From Pyramidobacter sp. C12-8 (GTDB lineage Bacteria > Synergistota > Synergistia > Synergistales > Dethiosulfovibrionaceae), in the NCBI RefSeq assembly GCF_002007215.1, contig NZ_MUHX01000004.1, positions 1 through 64,000 of the forward strand: a stretch of DNA of 64,000 bases, written 5' to 3'. The position numbers and the translations under genes are program-made. Below the pieces are notes generated by a model. That model searched no databases. It saw nothing but the letters and a program-made list of their open reading frames with translations, and was not told where the DNA came from. This document shows, piece after piece, positions 22,862 to 33,153 of this stretch (the stretch's first letter is position 1; each line of letters opens with the position of its first letter).

Positions 22862-24184
22862 TTACGACTCTTTTTTCATTGAATATGCAGTACTCCTTCC
22901 TTCTCCGTTCCTCATAAGCATGCCGCTCACAACAAGCTCTTTCAGTTTTCTCCCCGCCGCACTCTGCGACAGGCCCAGCGCCTTTTGCACTTCGGCGCGC
23001 GTGGCACTGTTACGGGCTTTTATGTAGTCCATTATCTGCTGTTCAAGCGGCTGGAAGGGGCGCGTCTGCAGCCGTTCCGTTTCGCTGTTCTGGCGCTGCG
23101 CGTTCACGTTCGGCAGGGTGATCTTGAACGCGTTGTCGGATATCTCGATAAAGTCCTGCAGAGGGCGGCCGTCGTAGTTCTCTTTAATTTTGAGCATTCC
23201 CGTCCCGAACGCTTCGATCAGGTGCAGGCGGTAGAACACGTTGGCCAGTTTTTTGTTGCGCGGGACGGAAACACCCATCATCACGTCGCTTTTGGCAATG
23301 CCTTTGGCAAGACCGCCGAGGGAGAGGAACTCAATGCGGTCATCGTAAATGCTGATCAGTGTTGAGCCGCTGTACGAATAATCGCGGTGCACAACGGCGT
23401 TGAGCAGGGCTTCGCGCACGGCTTCGGGCGGATAGTCGCGAGTGTCGATGCGTTTGAGTCCTTTGAACTCGGCGCACGTCGCGTTATAGCGGTCGATCGT
23501 GACGTAGGCATCATCAAGCTGGTCAAACAGCGACCCCGAAAATTCGGCGCGGTCTTTGAACAGCGTGTTCTTTGTGCTGCCCTGAAAGACGGCCAGCTTG
23601 ATGGTATGCTGGCACTGATCAGAAAGGAGCAGGCCAAGATTGGTATACGCGCCGTCTTCGCCGATGAGGCCAAGGGTACGCTTCTGCGTTTCGCCGAACG
23701 CGACTTTTTCTTCGGCAAATGTCTTTTGGACGCTGTGGAACGTCAGCGTCTGGATCAGCGAACGAGCGTCTTCAAAGCTGTCGCCGCTGGTTTCGAGGAT
23801 CATCTTCAGGATCGCGCTTTCCGTAGCCGGCACGGTGGATGCGCCCTGCCGCACATAGACGCCTTCAGGGCGTACTCCCTTCGCGCTCAGGTAATATGGG
23901 CAAGCCGTTCCCCTCTGCACGCTCGCGGCAACGACTTTTTTCCCCTGGATAACACGCGTTTCAACGCGCATGAACATGGTCACATCGGGCTTGATAGTGT
24001 CGCGGGCGCTGTTCGTCACCTTCAGCATCACGTCGTCAGGATCGTCCACGCCGAGCACCGTTCCATCGTCGTCCACACCGATCAGCAGTTCGCCGCCGTC
24101 GGTGTTGGCAAAGGCGATGATCGTCTTTTTGATCTCGTCGAAGTATTCTCGCTTGTATTCTACAGTCAGACTTTCGCCGGTCAT
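22862..24184 (-). CDS. Schlafen AlbA_2-domain transcriptional regulator with ATPase-like domain
   Basis: The 440-residue protein begins with an AlbA_2/Schlafen domain (LTVEYKREYFDEIKKTII, then NTDGGELLIGVDDDG). A GHKL-like ATP-binding domain follows at about residues 240-350 (EALLNAVVHRDYSYSG, then GLAKGIAKSDV). The C-terminal 70 residues form a winged helix (ATRAEVQKALGLSQSAAGRKL). ATG at 24184 has GAGGTGG upstream. Proteins of this type are usually called transcriptional regulators or ATP-dependent helicase-like; the repeats just upstream of the gene suggest it controls itself. Some relatives sit in defence islands. Confidence 0.85.
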   Translation of the reverse strand: MTGESLTVEYKREYFDEIKKTIIAFANTDGGELLIGVDDDGTVLGVDDPDDVMLKVTNSARDTIKPDVTMFMRVETRVIQGKKVVAASVQRGTACPYYLSAKGVRPEGVYVRQGASTVPATESAILKMILETSGDSFEDARSLIQTLTFHSVQKTFAEEKVAFGETQKRTLGLIGEDGAYTNLGLLLSDQCQHTIKLAVFQGSTKNTLFKDRAEFSGSLFDQLDDAYVTIDRYNATCAEFKGLKRIDTRDYPPEAVREALLNAVVHRDYSYSGSTLISIYDDRIEFLSLGGLAKGIAKSDVMMGVSVPRNKKLANVFYRLHLIEAFGTGMLKIKENYDGRPLQDFIEISDNAFKITLPNVNAQRQNSETERLQTRPFQPLEQQIMDYIKARNSATRAEVQKALGLSQSAAGRKLKELVVSGMLMRNGEGRSTAYSMKKES

Positions 24185-24208
24185 TTTTTCCACCTCACGT
24201 TTCTGTTC

Positions 24209-24287
24209 TTTCTAACCAATTCTACCCGATTCTAACCATTTTGGCAAGAAAGTGGTTAGAATCGAGGAGGAAAAAATGATTAGAATC
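24209..24287. promoter_or_regulatory. Operator repeats upstream of the AlbA_2 regulator
   Basis: The motif TTCTAACC or its complement GGTTAGAA occurs at about 24210, 24230 and 24253, with a variant TGATTAGAATC at 24277. ATTCTAACCA (24229-24238) and TGGTTAGAAT (24253-24262) form a perfect 10-bp dyad with a 14-base centre. A second half-copy, ATTCTACCC, lies at 24219. Such an array directly before the start codon fits autoregulation by the C-terminal winged helix. Confidence 0.65.
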
Positions 24288-24438
24288 AGGCAAAACGAAT
24301 AGAAAAAATATGGACGGGCACTTCCCCATAAACATGAACTCAATCTCCTATTCCGCGAAAACGAAAACTCAGCGTTTTGGTGGAATAGGCACGCCGGTAC
24401 GCGCATCGGATGTCGCCCCGCACTCAGCCGTTTCGCAA

Positions 24439-24490
24439 GCACAAACAAAAATGCCGCCCGCCGTTCGACGGGTGGCATTTTTGTTTGTGC
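24439..24490. terminator. Long terminator after the V-ATPase operon
   Basis: GCACAAACAAAAATGCC pairs with GGCATTTTTGTTTGTGC around an inner CCCG/CGGG stem. A and T tracts inside the stem make it work in both directions. An imperfect hairpin (about 24342-24391, CCTATTCC/GGAATAGG) lies nearby; the stretch 24300-24438 contains no gene. Confidence 0.85.
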
Positions 24491-24494
24491 CGTT

Positions 24495-25118
24495 TCAGTG
24501 TTCGCTGACGATTTCCTTGACTTTCATCAGCTGGCTGGTGGTCGAGCGGGCCTGTTCGTCCAGCTTCATCGAGATGTATTTGATGGTCTCGGCGTAGTTG
24601 GGGATCATGACGTGCTCGAGGGCGTTGACGCGGCGGCGGGTGCGCTCGATTTCGGTCGACATCAGGGCGACGGCCTTTTCGTCGGCGGCAAGCTGGAGCA
24701 GCCCGGGAATGACTTTGGAAAAGTCTTCGAGGGCCACGTCGAGGCTGGCCGGCGTGGTCGCCATGCCGTAATTGAAGGTGCTGCCCTCCTGATGGACTTC
24801 GTACTCGGGCACGATGACGCTCATGACGTTGCGCGTGGCGACGTCGAGGGTGCAGGTGCTGCCGGAGATCATCAGAGCCTGTTCGAGCATGGCCGGCAGG
24901 GTCTGGGCGCGGGCCATGAGGAAGCTGCGGTAGCAGGAGACGAGTTCGTTTTCGACTTTCTCGCGGATGGCTTTGACCGCGCGGGCTTTTTCGAGGAAGG
25001 CTTTGATCAGGGCGTCCTGTTTGTCCTTGAGCAGTTTATGCCCGCGCCGGGCGACGGCGAGACGTTTCTTGAGCCGCGAAAGCTCCATTCGGTTGGGGTT
25101 CACGTTCACGCGTGCCAT
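24495..25118 (-). CDS. atpD: V-type ATPase subunit D
   Basis: This 207-residue coiled-coil protein is the central rotor shaft linking the A3B3 head to the membrane ring. The N-terminal motif NPNRMELSRLKKRLAVARRG and long paired helices with a C-terminal helix are typical. It is the last gene of the operon, 15 bases after subunit B and immediately before the terminator. Confidence 0.95.
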   Translation of the reverse strand: MARVNVNPNRMELSRLKKRLAVARRGHKLLKDKQDALIKAFLEKARAVKAIREKVENELVSCYRSFLMARAQTLPAMLEQALMISGSTCTLDVATRNVMSVIVPEYEVHQEGSTFNYGMATTPASLDVALEDFSKVIPGLLQLAADEKAVALMSTEIERTRRRVNALEHVMIPNYAETIKYISMKLDEQARSTTSQLMKVKEIVSEH

Positions 25119-25133
25119 TGCGATCCCCCTCCC

Positions 25134-26546
25134 TTACGCCTTTTCCTCTGGGTTTTCTTGTTCCTTCAGCGGCATCAGGTATTTCTGGATGTACTTGTCC
25201 TTGACGCGTTTCAGTTCCTTGACGGGAACCATGTTCAGGAGTTTCCAGCCCAGTCCGAGGGTCGTCTCGACGGTGCGGTTTTCGTACTCGCCCTGACGGA
25301 CGTACTCGTCCTCGAAGCGCGAGGCAAACGTGGCGAACGCCTTGTCGTCTTCGCTCAGAGCGCCTTCGCCGAGGATGACGGCCAGTTCCTTGGCTTCCTT
25401 GCCGCGGGCGTAGGCGGCGAAGAGCTGGTTCATCAGGTCGGCGTGATCCTCGCGCGTCTTGCCTTCGCCGATGCCCTTGTCCTTCAGGCGCGACAGCGAC
25501 GGCATCACGTCCACGGGCGGATAGATGCCGGTGCGGTGCAGGTTGCGGCTGAGGATGATCTGCCCCTCGGTAATGTAGCCGGTGAGGTCGGGGATGGGGT
25601 GGGTCTTGTCGTCTTCGGGCATGGTGAGGATGGGCACCTGGGTGATGGAGCCGGTGCTGCCCTTGACGCGGCCGGCGCGCTCGTACATGGTGGCGAGGTC
25701 GGTGTAGAGGTAGCCGGGATAGCCGCGGCGGCCGGGAACTTCCTTGCGGGCGGCGGAGATCTCGCGCAGGGCCTCGCAGTAGTTCGTCAAGTCGGTGAGG
25801 ATGACGAGGACGTGCATGTTCTTCTCGAACGCCAGATACTCGGCGGCGGTCAGCGCCAGCTTGGGCGTGTAAATGCGCTCGACGGCGGGGTCGTTGGCGA
25901 GGTTGACGTACATGACGGTGCGGTCGAGGGCGCCGGTCTTGCGGAAGTCTTCCATGAAGAAGGCGGCTTCCTCGAAGGTGATGCCCATGGCGGCGAACAC
26001 GACGGCGAACTTCTCGCTGCCGCCGCCGATGACGTTCGCCTGACGGGCCAGCTGGGCGGCCATGCGGTTGTGAGGCAGTCCGGAAGCGGAGAAAATGGGC
26101 AGCTTCTGGCCGCGGACCATGGGGTTCATGCCGTCGATGGTGCTGATGCCGGCCTGGATGAACTCGTCGGGATAATCGCGCGAGTAGGGATTCATGGCCA
26201 GTCCGTTCACGTCGATGTTTTTCTCGGCGATGATGGGCGCGCCGCCGTCGATGGGATCGCCGCGGCCGTTGAAGACGCGGCCGAGCATGTCTTCGGAGAC
26301 GGGCAGTTCCAGCGATTTGCCGAGGAAGGTCACGGAGGCGGTGTCGACGTCGAGGCCGTCGGTGCCCTCGAAAACCTGCACGACGGCGCGGCCGGAATCG
26401 GTCTCCAGCACTTTGCCGCGGCGGCGGGAGCCGTCGGGCAGCGCGACTTCGACCAGAGAATCGTAGGGAACTTCCTTGACGCTCTCGACGACCAGAAGGG
26501 GGCCCGCAAGGCTGCTTACGGTTCTGTATTCAACTGGCAGGTTCAT
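25134..26546 (-). CDS. atpB: V-type ATPase subunit B
   Basis: The 470-residue non-catalytic head subunit has the family N-terminus ([15 protein letters not shown]) and the nucleotide-binding region [18 protein letters not shown] in place of an intact Walker A motif, as expected for B. The arginine that completes the active site of subunit A lies in the conserved PSLSRL region. Its ATG shares one base with the subunit A stop (TAATG), so translation is coupled. Confidence 0.97.
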   Translation of the reverse strand: MNLPVEYRTVSSLAGPLLVVESVKEVPYDSLVEVALPDGSRRRGKVLETDSGRAVVQVFEGTDGLDVDTASVTFLGKSLELPVSEDMLGRVFNGRGDPIDGGAPIIAEKNIDVNGLAMNPYSRDYPDEFIQAGISTIDGMNPMVRGQKLPIFSASGLPHNRMAAQLARQANVIGGGSEKFAVVFAAMGITFEEAAFFMEDFRKTGALDRTVMYVNLANDPAVERIYTPKLALTAAEYLAFEKNMHVLVILTDLTNYCEALREISAARKEVPGRRGYPGYLYTDLATMYERAGRVKGSTGSITQVPILTMPEDDKTHPIPDLTGYITEGQIILSRNLHRTGIYPPVDVMPSLSRLKDKGIGEGKTREDHADLMNQLFAAYARGKEAKELAVILGEGALSEDDKAFATFASRFEDEYVRQGEYENRTVETTLGLGWKLLNMVPVKELKRVKDKYIQKYLMPLKEQENPEEKA

Positions 26547-28330
26547 TATTTATCGCCTCCTGACGCGAGAAGCTGGGCAATTTCGTCTCTCATTTCGCCT
26601 TCGAGCGCGTCGATCTTTTCGAGTTCCTGCTCGCCGACCAGCCCCATGCGGGCGATCTTCTCGCGCACGGGCAGGTTGAAGAGCTTGTTCATCTCGGCGC
26701 CGCTCTGCAAAGCTTCCAGTCCGGCGTGATGGAACTTGAGGATCGTCGAAAGCATCCTGAACTGTTTTTCCATCGACGTGTACGTGTCCACGTCGCTGAA
26801 GGCGTTCTGGTGCAGGAAGTCCTCGCGCAGCGACTTGGCCGTTTCCATGGTCATGCGCTCGTTGCGCGACAGGGCGTCCATGCCGACCAGCTGTACGATC
26901 TCCTTCAGCGAGGACTCCTCTTCGAGCAGCGTCATGGCCTCGACGCGCGTGGGCGTCCACTCGGCGTCGAACTTGGCGTCCCAATACTCGTCAAGCTTCT
27001 TCGTGTACAGCGAGTAACTGTTCAGCCAGTTGATGGCCGGGAAGTGGCGCTGATAGGCCAGATTGGCGTCCAGTCCCCAGAAGACCTTGGTCACGCGCAG
27101 CGTGTTCTGCGTAACGGGTTCGGAAAGGTCGCCGCCGGGAGGCGAAACGGCCCCGATGACGGAAACCGATCCCTCGCGGCCGTCGCCGCCCAGGCAGATC
27201 GCGCGGCCGGCGCGCTCGTAGAACGAGGCCAGACGCGTGCCCAGATAGGCGGGATAGCCTTCTTCGCCGGGCATTTCTTCCAGACGGCCGGACATCTCGC
27301 GCAGGGCTTCGGCCCAGCGGCTGGTGGAATCGGCCATCAGCGCCACGGAATAACCCATGTCGCGATAGTACTCGGCGATGGAAATCCCCGTGTAAACGCT
27401 GGCTTCGCGGGCCGCGACCGGCATGTTTGACGTGTTCGCGATCAGCACGGTACGCTTCATCAGCGGCTGGCCGGAACGGGGATCCTTCAGCTCGGGGAAC
27501 TCGCGCAGAACGTCGGTCATCTCGTTGCCGCGCTCGCCGCAGCCGATGTAAACGACGATCTGGGCTTCGGCCCACTTGGCAAGCTGGTGCTGGATGACCG
27601 TCTTGCCCGAGCCGAACGGGCCGGGCACGCAGGCCGTGCCGCCCATGGCGATGGGGAAGAACGTGTCGACGACGCGCTGGCCGGTCGTCAGCGGCGTGAC
27701 GGGCGGCAGCTTCTTGGCGACGGGGCGGCCGCGGCGCACGGGCCAGCGACGCAGCATGGAAACGCCATGTTTCTCCTTGCCGTCGTCGATCACGGCGATC
27801 ACGGCGTCGACGTTGAACTCGCCGGACTCGACGGAGACGACCTTGCCGCTGATCCCGTTGGGGACCATGATGCGGTGCTCCACAAGAACGGTCTCTTGGA
27901 CGACGCCAAGGACGTCGCCCTCGCTCACTTCGTCGCCAACGGAAACTCTCGGCTCGAACTGCCAGAGTTTCTCGTGATCGAGCGCTGAAACGCTGATGCC
28001 TCTGGCGATGAAGACGCTCTTCGACGCTTCTTCGATCGCCTTCAGAGGACGCTGAATGCCGTCATAGAACTGTTCGATAAGACCGGGGCCCAGTTCAACG
28101 CTCAGGGGTTCGCCGGTGCCCACAGCGGGCTCGCCGGGACGGAGACCTGACGTCTCCTCGTAGACCTGGATCGAGGCGAGATCACCGTTGAGTTCGATGA
28201 TTTCCCCGACCAGGCCGATGTCGCCGACGCGCGCCACTTCGTACATGCTCGCGCCGGTCATCCCCTTCGCGACGACCAGAGGTCCGGATATACGTTCGAT
28301 CGTGCCTTTTACATTTTTATCCGTGGCCAA
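26546..28330 (-). CDS. atpA: V-type ATPase catalytic subunit A
   Basis: The 594-residue subunit contains the Walker A motif GPFGSGKT, the bulge region characteristic of V/A-type A subunits (about residues 120-200) and the GERGNEM motif with the catalytic Glu. It hydrolyses or makes ATP. The start is TTG at 28330, supported by GGAGGCG eight bases upstream and alignment of [17 protein letters not shown] with family N-termini. A TTG start may set its dosage relative to B, which is coupled directly after it. Confidence 0.97.
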   Translation of the reverse strand: MATDKNVKGTIERISGPLVVAKGMTGASMYEVARVGDIGLVGEIIELNGDLASIQVYEETSGLRPGEPAVGTGEPLSVELGPGLIEQFYDGIQRPLKAIEEASKSVFIARGISVSALDHEKLWQFEPRVSVGDEVSEGDVLGVVQETVLVEHRIMVPNGISGKVVSVESGEFNVDAVIAVIDDGKEKHGVSMLRRWPVRRGRPVAKKLPPVTPLTTGQRVVDTFFPIAMGGTACVPGPFGSGKTVIQHQLAKWAEAQIVVYIGCGERGNEMTDVLREFPELKDPRSGQPLMKRTVLIANTSNMPVAAREASVYTGISIAEYYRDMGYSVALMADSTSRWAEALREMSGRLEEMPGEEGYPAYLGTRLASFYERAGRAICLGGDGREGSVSVIGAVSPPGGDLSEPVTQNTLRVTKVFWGLDANLAYQRHFPAINWLNSYSLYTKKLDEYWDAKFDAEWTPTRVEAMTLLEEESSLKEIVQLVGMDALSRNERMTMETAKSLREDFLHQNAFSDVDTYTSMEKQFRMLSTILKFHHAGLEALQSGAEMNKLFNLPVREKIARMGLVGEQELEKIDALEGEMRDEIAQLLASGGDK

Positions 28331-28354
28331 AACAATCGCCTCCAGGTGAATTCA

Positions 28355-28690
28355 CTATTTCTCTGCGAAAATATCCATGCCGACCGCCCGTTCGACGCTG
28401 CTGCGCACCGCGCTCAGCCCCACGCCGATGGATCCGCGGATCCCGGGGATGGGAATGATGCTGGCCGCGTATTCCTGAACGAGCCGGTCGATCAGAGAAG
28501 CCTGAGCGACGAACTGCCGCTCTTCGACGAAGATCACGCCGTAGTCTTCGCGGGCCAGACGGCTCACGGTCTCGGCAATCTCTTCGTCGCTCTCGACGGG
28601 AAAGGGGCGCACGCCGACGGCCTGAAAGGGAAGCACGGTGTCGTAGCTCCCAACAGCCGCCATTTTCTTTCTTCCGGCATCAGCGGACAT
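28355..28690 (-). CDS. atpF: V-type ATPase subunit F
   Basis: This 111-residue Rossmann-like subunit binds the D shaft. The family pattern is present: VGVRPFPVESDEEI, GVIFVEERQFV, then PIPGIRGSIGVG. It overlaps the end of subunit C by 11 bases. A start at an internal Met (MAAVGSYD) would fit the family length equally well. Confidence 0.93.
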   Translation of the reverse strand: MSADAGRKKMAAVGSYDTVLPFQAVGVRPFPVESDEEIAETVSRLAREDYGVIFVEERQFVAQASLIDRLVQEYAASIIPIPGIRGSIGVGLSAVRSSVERAVGMDIFAEK

Positions 28691-29693
28691 CGCGCAGCAA
28701 CCCCCTTATGGCGTCCTTCTCGACTCCGTTGGCGACGGAAACGAGCACCACCCGCAAGTTTTTGGCTTCTATTTCCTTGGTCCAGAGGTAACGGACCACG
28801 TTGCCCGGTTCGAACGCGCCGAAACGGCTCTTGGCGATCGCGCCGGTGATGAAATTGTCCAATTCCTTCTCGTACTGCACGAGAAGGCTGTTGAAGCTTT
28901 CTCCTTCCGAAAAAGGAGCCAACAGCGCGCCGATGTCGGCGAAAGCCAGCAGGCGCCCCCAGTTTTCCACCGGTTCGGTCACAAGCGGCGTCAGCCGGTT
29001 GATCGGAAGCGAGCCGCCTTCGTGAAGGAAAGACGCGGCCGTTCCATGATCCATGTCGATGCGCGAAAGGCGCAGGAGCGTTTTCAGGTTCTCGCCGTCG
29101 ATGCGGCAGCGAACCCAGTTTTCCACCCGCTCCATGCCGAGCTTTGCGGCGACTTCCCGCAGCGCTTTGAAATACACGCCGTCGAGGATCTTCTCCGCCG
29201 CAAGAGCGTTGTGCGTCTGCTCCCATGCCGCAAGGGCTTCGGGGATCGCCTGGTTGAATCCGTACGGAAGCTCCCAGTACTCCTCTCCTTCGATGGCCAG
29301 GATCAGCTTATCCGTGTCGATGTTGCCGAGAGAAGTGAGCAGATCGAGACGGCGTTTTTCCCCCCGAACCGTCAGGAACTGGCTTTTCAGCAGCGTTTTG
29401 ACGTTGTGCACGTCGTAGACCAGACGCAGCAGACTGACCAGCTCACGGTCGGGAACGAACGCCCCGATTTCCGTATAGCTGTGGTGAAGTTCCGCCTCGA
29501 TCGCCCGGTCGAATTCCAACGGCGATTTCAGCTCCATCAGCCAAGCCGAATAGGGAGTTTCTCCGAGAACTTTTACAGCCCCCTCCAGCGTGTCGCAGTC
29601 GATCATCCTCTGGAGGACTGACTCGTCAAGCAGACGGTTCTCAAGCGCCCTCAGACGCGCTACAGCGTAACCATACCGCTCCTTCGGGGCCAT
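28680..29693 (-). CDS. atpC: V-type ATPase subunit C
   Basis: The 337-residue helical subunit joins the D/F shaft to the K ring. The N-terminus (RYGYAVARLRALENRLLDES) and the conserved KEIEAKNLRVVL near the C-terminus are typical of the AtpC/NtpC (subunit d-like) family. The ATG at 29693 has GGGTGGTG upstream. It lies 12 bases after subunit E. Confidence 0.93.
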   Translation of the reverse strand: MAPKERYGYAVARLRALENRLLDESVLQRMIDCDTLEGAVKVLGETPYSAWLMELKSPLEFDRAIEAELHHSYTEIGAFVPDRELVSLLRLVYDVHNVKTLLKSQFLTVRGEKRRLDLLTSLGNIDTDKLILAIEGEEYWELPYGFNQAIPEALAAWEQTHNALAAEKILDGVYFKALREVAAKLGMERVENWVRCRIDGENLKTLLRLSRIDMDHGTAASFLHEGGSLPINRLTPLVTEPVENWGRLLAFADIGALLAPFSEGESFNSLLVQYEKELDNFITGAIAKSRFGAFEPGNVVRYLWTKEIEAKNLRVVLVSVANGVEKDAIRGLLRDVR

Positions 29694-29705
29694 GATCACA
29701 CCACC

Positions 29706-30290
29706 CTACTCCGCGTCAAACAGCCGTTTGACGACGTCGGACTCCAGTTCGTCCTTGAGCCAGTGGATCAGGGTTTCCAAGGAACAGTTCGTGCTGATCC
29801 TACCCTTGCGAAGGATAAAGCCGCCTTTGACGTCCGCTTTCTCGGCGGAAAGCGTCAGCTTTTTGTCCCGGGAAGCGTTGTATTTGTCGAGCCAGGTCTG
29901 ATCGATGCGCTTCTCGCCGGCAGCCACGAGCAGTTCCTCGTCGCCGCTGCTGACCGCCTGATCGAGAAGCTTTTCCATGAACGCAAGATATTTGTCGCCG
30001 GCCAGCTTGCAGAGGCGCGCCAGCGCGCCGTCGAAACTACGGCCGATCAGCTCCTGCTTGGCGCCGAGACGGAGCTTTTTCACGTCCAGATTCGCGATGA
30101 TCTGGGCACGGCGGCGCACTTCGGGAGCTTCGGCGGCGTACAGGCCGTCGTAATACTTCTTGCTTTTGGAAATTTCGGCGTCGGCGTCCGCGTTCAGAAC
30201 GTCGGCCTGCTTTCGGGCCTCGTCGAGCAGTTTCGCGGCCTCACTGGCCGCGTCCTGTTCGATTTTCTTCCTGATGTCAGCGAGTGCCAT
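29706..30290 (-). CDS. atpE: V-type ATPase subunit E
   Basis: The 194-residue peripheral stalk subunit has a long N-terminal helix rich in Ala, Lys, Glu and Asp (IEQDAASEAAKLLDEARKQA) and a globular C-terminal domain ending ESDVVKRLFDAE. With the H-like subunit it should form the stator that stops the head from turning. It follows the K ring gene by 14 bases. Confidence 0.9.
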   Translation of the reverse strand: MALADIRKKIEQDAASEAAKLLDEARKQADVLNADADAEISKSKKYYDGLYAAEAPEVRRRAQIIANLDVKKLRLGAKQELIGRSFDGALARLCKLAGDKYLAFMEKLLDQAVSSGDEELLVAAGEKRIDQTWLDKYNASRDKKLTLSAEKADVKGGFILRKGRISTNCSLETLIHWLKDELESDVVKRLFDAE

Positions 30291-30304
30291 GGTTCGAACC
30301 AGGC

Positions 30305-30781
30305 TTACAGGCTGATGCCGTTCATCAAAAGGATGCTGACGAGGAGGGCAAGCACCGCGTACGTCTCGACCATAGCCGGAAGGATAACGGCCTTGCCGGC
30401 TTCGCCGGGCTGCTTGGCGATCATCTGGATGCAGGCGGCCGAAGTTTTTCCCTGCGAAATGGCCGAGATCCAGCCGCCCAAGGCGATAGGCAGGCAGGCG
30501 AACATGACGGCCAGACCGTGCACCCAGTCGCAGGGAACGGCGGAACCGCCGACCAGCCCGACCTTCAGCATGGCGAAGAAGGCGATCAGCAGGCCGTAAA
30601 TGCCCTGCGTTCCGGGCAGAGCCTGCAGCATCAGCACAAGACCGAACTTGCCGGGATCTTCAGTCATCACGCCGGCGCCGACTTCACCGGCGATACCGAC
30701 GCCAATAGCCGAACCGATGCCCGCCATACCGGCGGCCAAAGCCGCGCCAAGCACAACAAAAGCGATACCAAGATAATCCAT
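30305..30781 (-). CDS. atpK: V-type ATPase membrane ring subunit K, sodium-type
   Basis: The 158-residue proteolipid has four membrane helices in two hairpins. Residues matching the sodium site of the Enterococcus hirae NtpK ring are all present: T58 and Q59 in LPGTQG, Q110 in SAISQGK and E139 in PAMVETY. This strongly suggests sodium rather than proton coupling. Only the second hairpin carries the carboxylate, as in NtpK. Confidence 0.95.
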   Translation of the reverse strand: MDYLGIAFVVLGAALAAGMAGIGSAIGVGIAGEVGAGVMTEDPGKFGLVLMLQALPGTQGIYGLLIAFFAMLKVGLVGGSAVPCDWVHGLAVMFACLPIALGGWISAISQGKTSAACIQMIAKQPGEAGKAVILPAMVETYAVLALLVSILLMNGISL

Positions 30782-30830
30782 TAAACGACACTCCCCTCAA
30801 AGTTTGGGTAATTTTCAACCGGCGCAGGAG

Positions 30831-32840
30831 CTAGGCTTCCTTGCGGCCAGTCACGTTGACATAGTTCGATCTGTAGCAGAAGGGATCGAAAGCCGTCCCG
30901 CCGCTGTTGTAGAACTTGCCGAAGAACTCCACGTACTGCAGTCGCAGCGGGTGCACGAACGCGCCCAGAATGTTGATCACCATGCTGAAAACGTGCCCGC
31001 CGAAGAAGATCAGCAGCGCCAGGATCCAGCCCACGTAAGCCGTGCCGCCGCAGAGCTTGGACATCAGGTTGATGATCATCGCCACGGCGCCGCCGACCAG
31101 ACCGAGGGCCAGCAGGCGGCTGTAGCTGAGCACGTCGCCCAGATAGCTGGTGACGTTGTACAGGCTCAGCACGCCGGAAACGAACTTGCCGATCAGACCT
31201 TTCTTCTCGCGCCCCTGCGTCAGGATCAGAATCAGGGCGCCGGCAATCGCCATATTTTTACCCAGCGGCTCGACTCCGGGCGCCGCAAAGGCGCCGACGC
31301 CGAAGATCAGCAGCCCCGTCAGGAGCACCAGCCAGCCGCCCTGATCGGCGCAGGCGGCGAACCAGCGACCGTCCCTGATATTGGCGTAAGCGGCAAGCAA
31401 AATGCCGTAGTAGATGTGGACGATGCCCAACGCCAGCGAAATACCCAACAGCAGCATGGGATCCTTCATGGGTTCGAGCAGCGTCACCAGATTCTTCACC
31501 GGACGCAGGAACCCCAGGAAGGGGAAGGCGTCGATCATGTCGCCCATCCAGCTGCCCGTCACCGCGCCGAAAAGGATCGTGGCGATGCCGCAATACTTCA
31601 CGAGGGTCAGGGCCCTCTTGATGCCGTCGGGCATTTTCCGATACTTTTTGAGGAAGTACGCGGCGATGGCCGTGATCACGATGCCGTAGCCGGCGTCGGC
31701 GTAGCACATGCCGAAGAACAGCAGGAAAAACGGCATCATCGGAAACGACGGATCGACCGAACCGTACACGGGCGCGCCGTACAGCATGGTCAGCATCTCG
31801 AACGGTTTCGCGCAGTCCCTGTTCTCCAGCACGATGGGCGGATCGTCGTTTTCCGCCGGTTCCGAAAGCTGCAGATCGACGTCCTTTTCGTACGGGACGA
31901 GGATTTGTTCCAGTTCCACGGCTTTGCTGTCGGGGACCCAGCCCCGCAACAGGACGACCTGCTCGGTACGCTCGCTCTCCTCCTCGGCGTCCTGGCGCCT
32001 TTTCATGATCGTCAGGTAATCGCCAAGGCGGCGGATCTCGTCCATATGAGCGTCGGTAAAAGTCTGAAGCCAGTTGACGAAATACTTCTCTTCCTGCCCG
32101 AGAGCGGCCAGCCGGTCCGAAAGTTTTTTCCGTTCTTCGGCGACGGTTCCCGTCAGGGAAGAAGGCAGATCGATCTTTGTGACGCTGTGTTTCAGGCAAA
32201 GCTCCGCAAGCCGGTCCTCGAGCGCGCGCAAATAAAACACGCTGCCCCAGGCGGGATCGCGGCTTCCCTTCGGAGGGATCGAGACGGAACACTCCGCGTC
32301 GGCGCCAAAAGCCTCCTCCACCGCGTCTTTCCATTCCAGCAGGTTCTCAGCGCGTCCGGCGCCCAAGAATCCGGCCACCATCCGGCTGCCTTCCGTGATC
32401 ATGGAGAGGGGCGGTTCAAAAGCGCCCAGACCCGACAAAGTCTGCTGCAAAGTTTTGATCTGCTGCACGTCGGACCGCAGCTCCGTCAGACGGCGCTCGC
32501 GCTTGCGGACTTCCGCCGCCAGATCGCCGGCGTCAACTTTTTCGGCCAAGGCGGCCAGTTTTTCCACGCTGACGTCGTCGCGCTCGCCCAGCATCCGCCC
32601 CAGCGTCCCGACGGGATCCTTATAGTACGGCGCAAGGTAGCGGACGAGGTAATTCACGTCGTTCAAAGCGGCCGCATAATCCCGGCCGTTTCGCGCCGGA
32701 CGGGCGGAAGACTCTTCGGCAGCGTTCCTCTCAGCAGCGAAAATCTCAGTGATCCCCCGCTCCTGAAGCACCGACAGCACCTCTTCGACGGCCGTTCGGT
32801 GCACGTACAGTTCGATTTTTTTAACGCGAGCAACGGCCAT
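30831..32840 (-). CDS. atpI: V-type ATPase subunit I (stator, membrane)
   Basis: The 669-residue protein has a soluble coiled N-terminal half and about seven to eight membrane helices in the C-terminal half, the layout of the a/I subunit that forms the ion half-channels. The conserved arginine region lies in LSYSRLLALGLVGGAVAM. Its start overlaps the H-like gene by 20 bases, with GAGGTGGTG as ribosome site. Confidence 0.95.
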   Translation of the reverse strand: MAVARVKKIELYVHRTAVEEVLSVLQERGITEIFAAERNAAEESSARPARNGRDYAAALNDVNYLVRYLAPYYKDPVGTLGRMLGERDDVSVEKLAALAEKVDAGDLAAEVRKRERRLTELRSDVQQIKTLQQTLSGLGAFEPPLSMITEGSRMVAGFLGAGRAENLLEWKDAVEEAFGADAECSVSIPPKGSRDPAWGSVFYLRALEDRLAELCLKHSVTKIDLPSSLTGTVAEERKKLSDRLAALGQEEKYFVNWLQTFTDAHMDEIRRLGDYLTIMKRRQDAEEESERTEQVVLLRGWVPDSKAVELEQILVPYEKDVDLQLSEPAENDDPPIVLENRDCAKPFEMLTMLYGAPVYGSVDPSFPMMPFFLLFFGMCYADAGYGIVITAIAAYFLKKYRKMPDGIKRALTLVKYCGIATILFGAVTGSWMGDMIDAFPFLGFLRPVKNLVTLLEPMKDPMLLLGISLALGIVHIYYGILLAAYANIRDGRWFAACADQGGWLVLLTGLLIFGVGAFAAPGVEPLGKNMAIAGALILILTQGREKKGLIGKFVSGVLSLYNVTSYLGDVLSYSRLLALGLVGGAVAMIINLMSKLCGGTAYVGWILALLIFFGGHVFSMVINILGAFVHPLRLQYVEFFGKFYNSGGTAFDPFCYRSNYVNVTGRKEA

Positions 32841-33153
32841 ATTGAGACACCACCTCTTCGGCCAGCCATTGAGCCGTTTTCTTTACCGCATCTTCATGAG
32901 ACTCTACGAACTGCCGAGCCTCGGTCTTGCCCTGTTCCACCGTCCGAGCGGCGTTTTCCGCCGCTTCCGCTTCCACCTGAGCAAGGCGGGAGCGGTACTC
33001 GCGGAAATGAGCCTGTTTGGCCTCTTTTACACGAAGGGCAGCTGAGTTGCGAGTCCTGATAACCAGATCCTGAGCTTCCGCTTTGGCGTCGGCCACTTTT
33101 TGAGCCGCCGCCGCTTCGACGCTCCTGATCTCGTCGGTCAGATTGGTAGACAT
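32821..33153 (-). CDS. atpH: V-type ATPase subunit H/G-like stalk protein
   Basis: This 110-residue protein is almost entirely one charged coiled coil (VADAKAEAQDLVIRTRNSAA), with Ala, Glu, Lys and Arg heptads as in the AhaH/subunit G family. It pairs with subunit E in the peripheral stalk. As first gene of the operon it has the strong site GAAGGAGGTGAACGC. Confidence 0.88.
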   Translation of the reverse strand: MSTNLTDEIRSVEAAAAQKVADAKAEAQDLVIRTRNSAALRVKEAKQAHFREYRSRLAQVEAEAAENAARTVEQGKTEARQFVESHEDAVKKTAQWLAEEVVSQYGRCSR

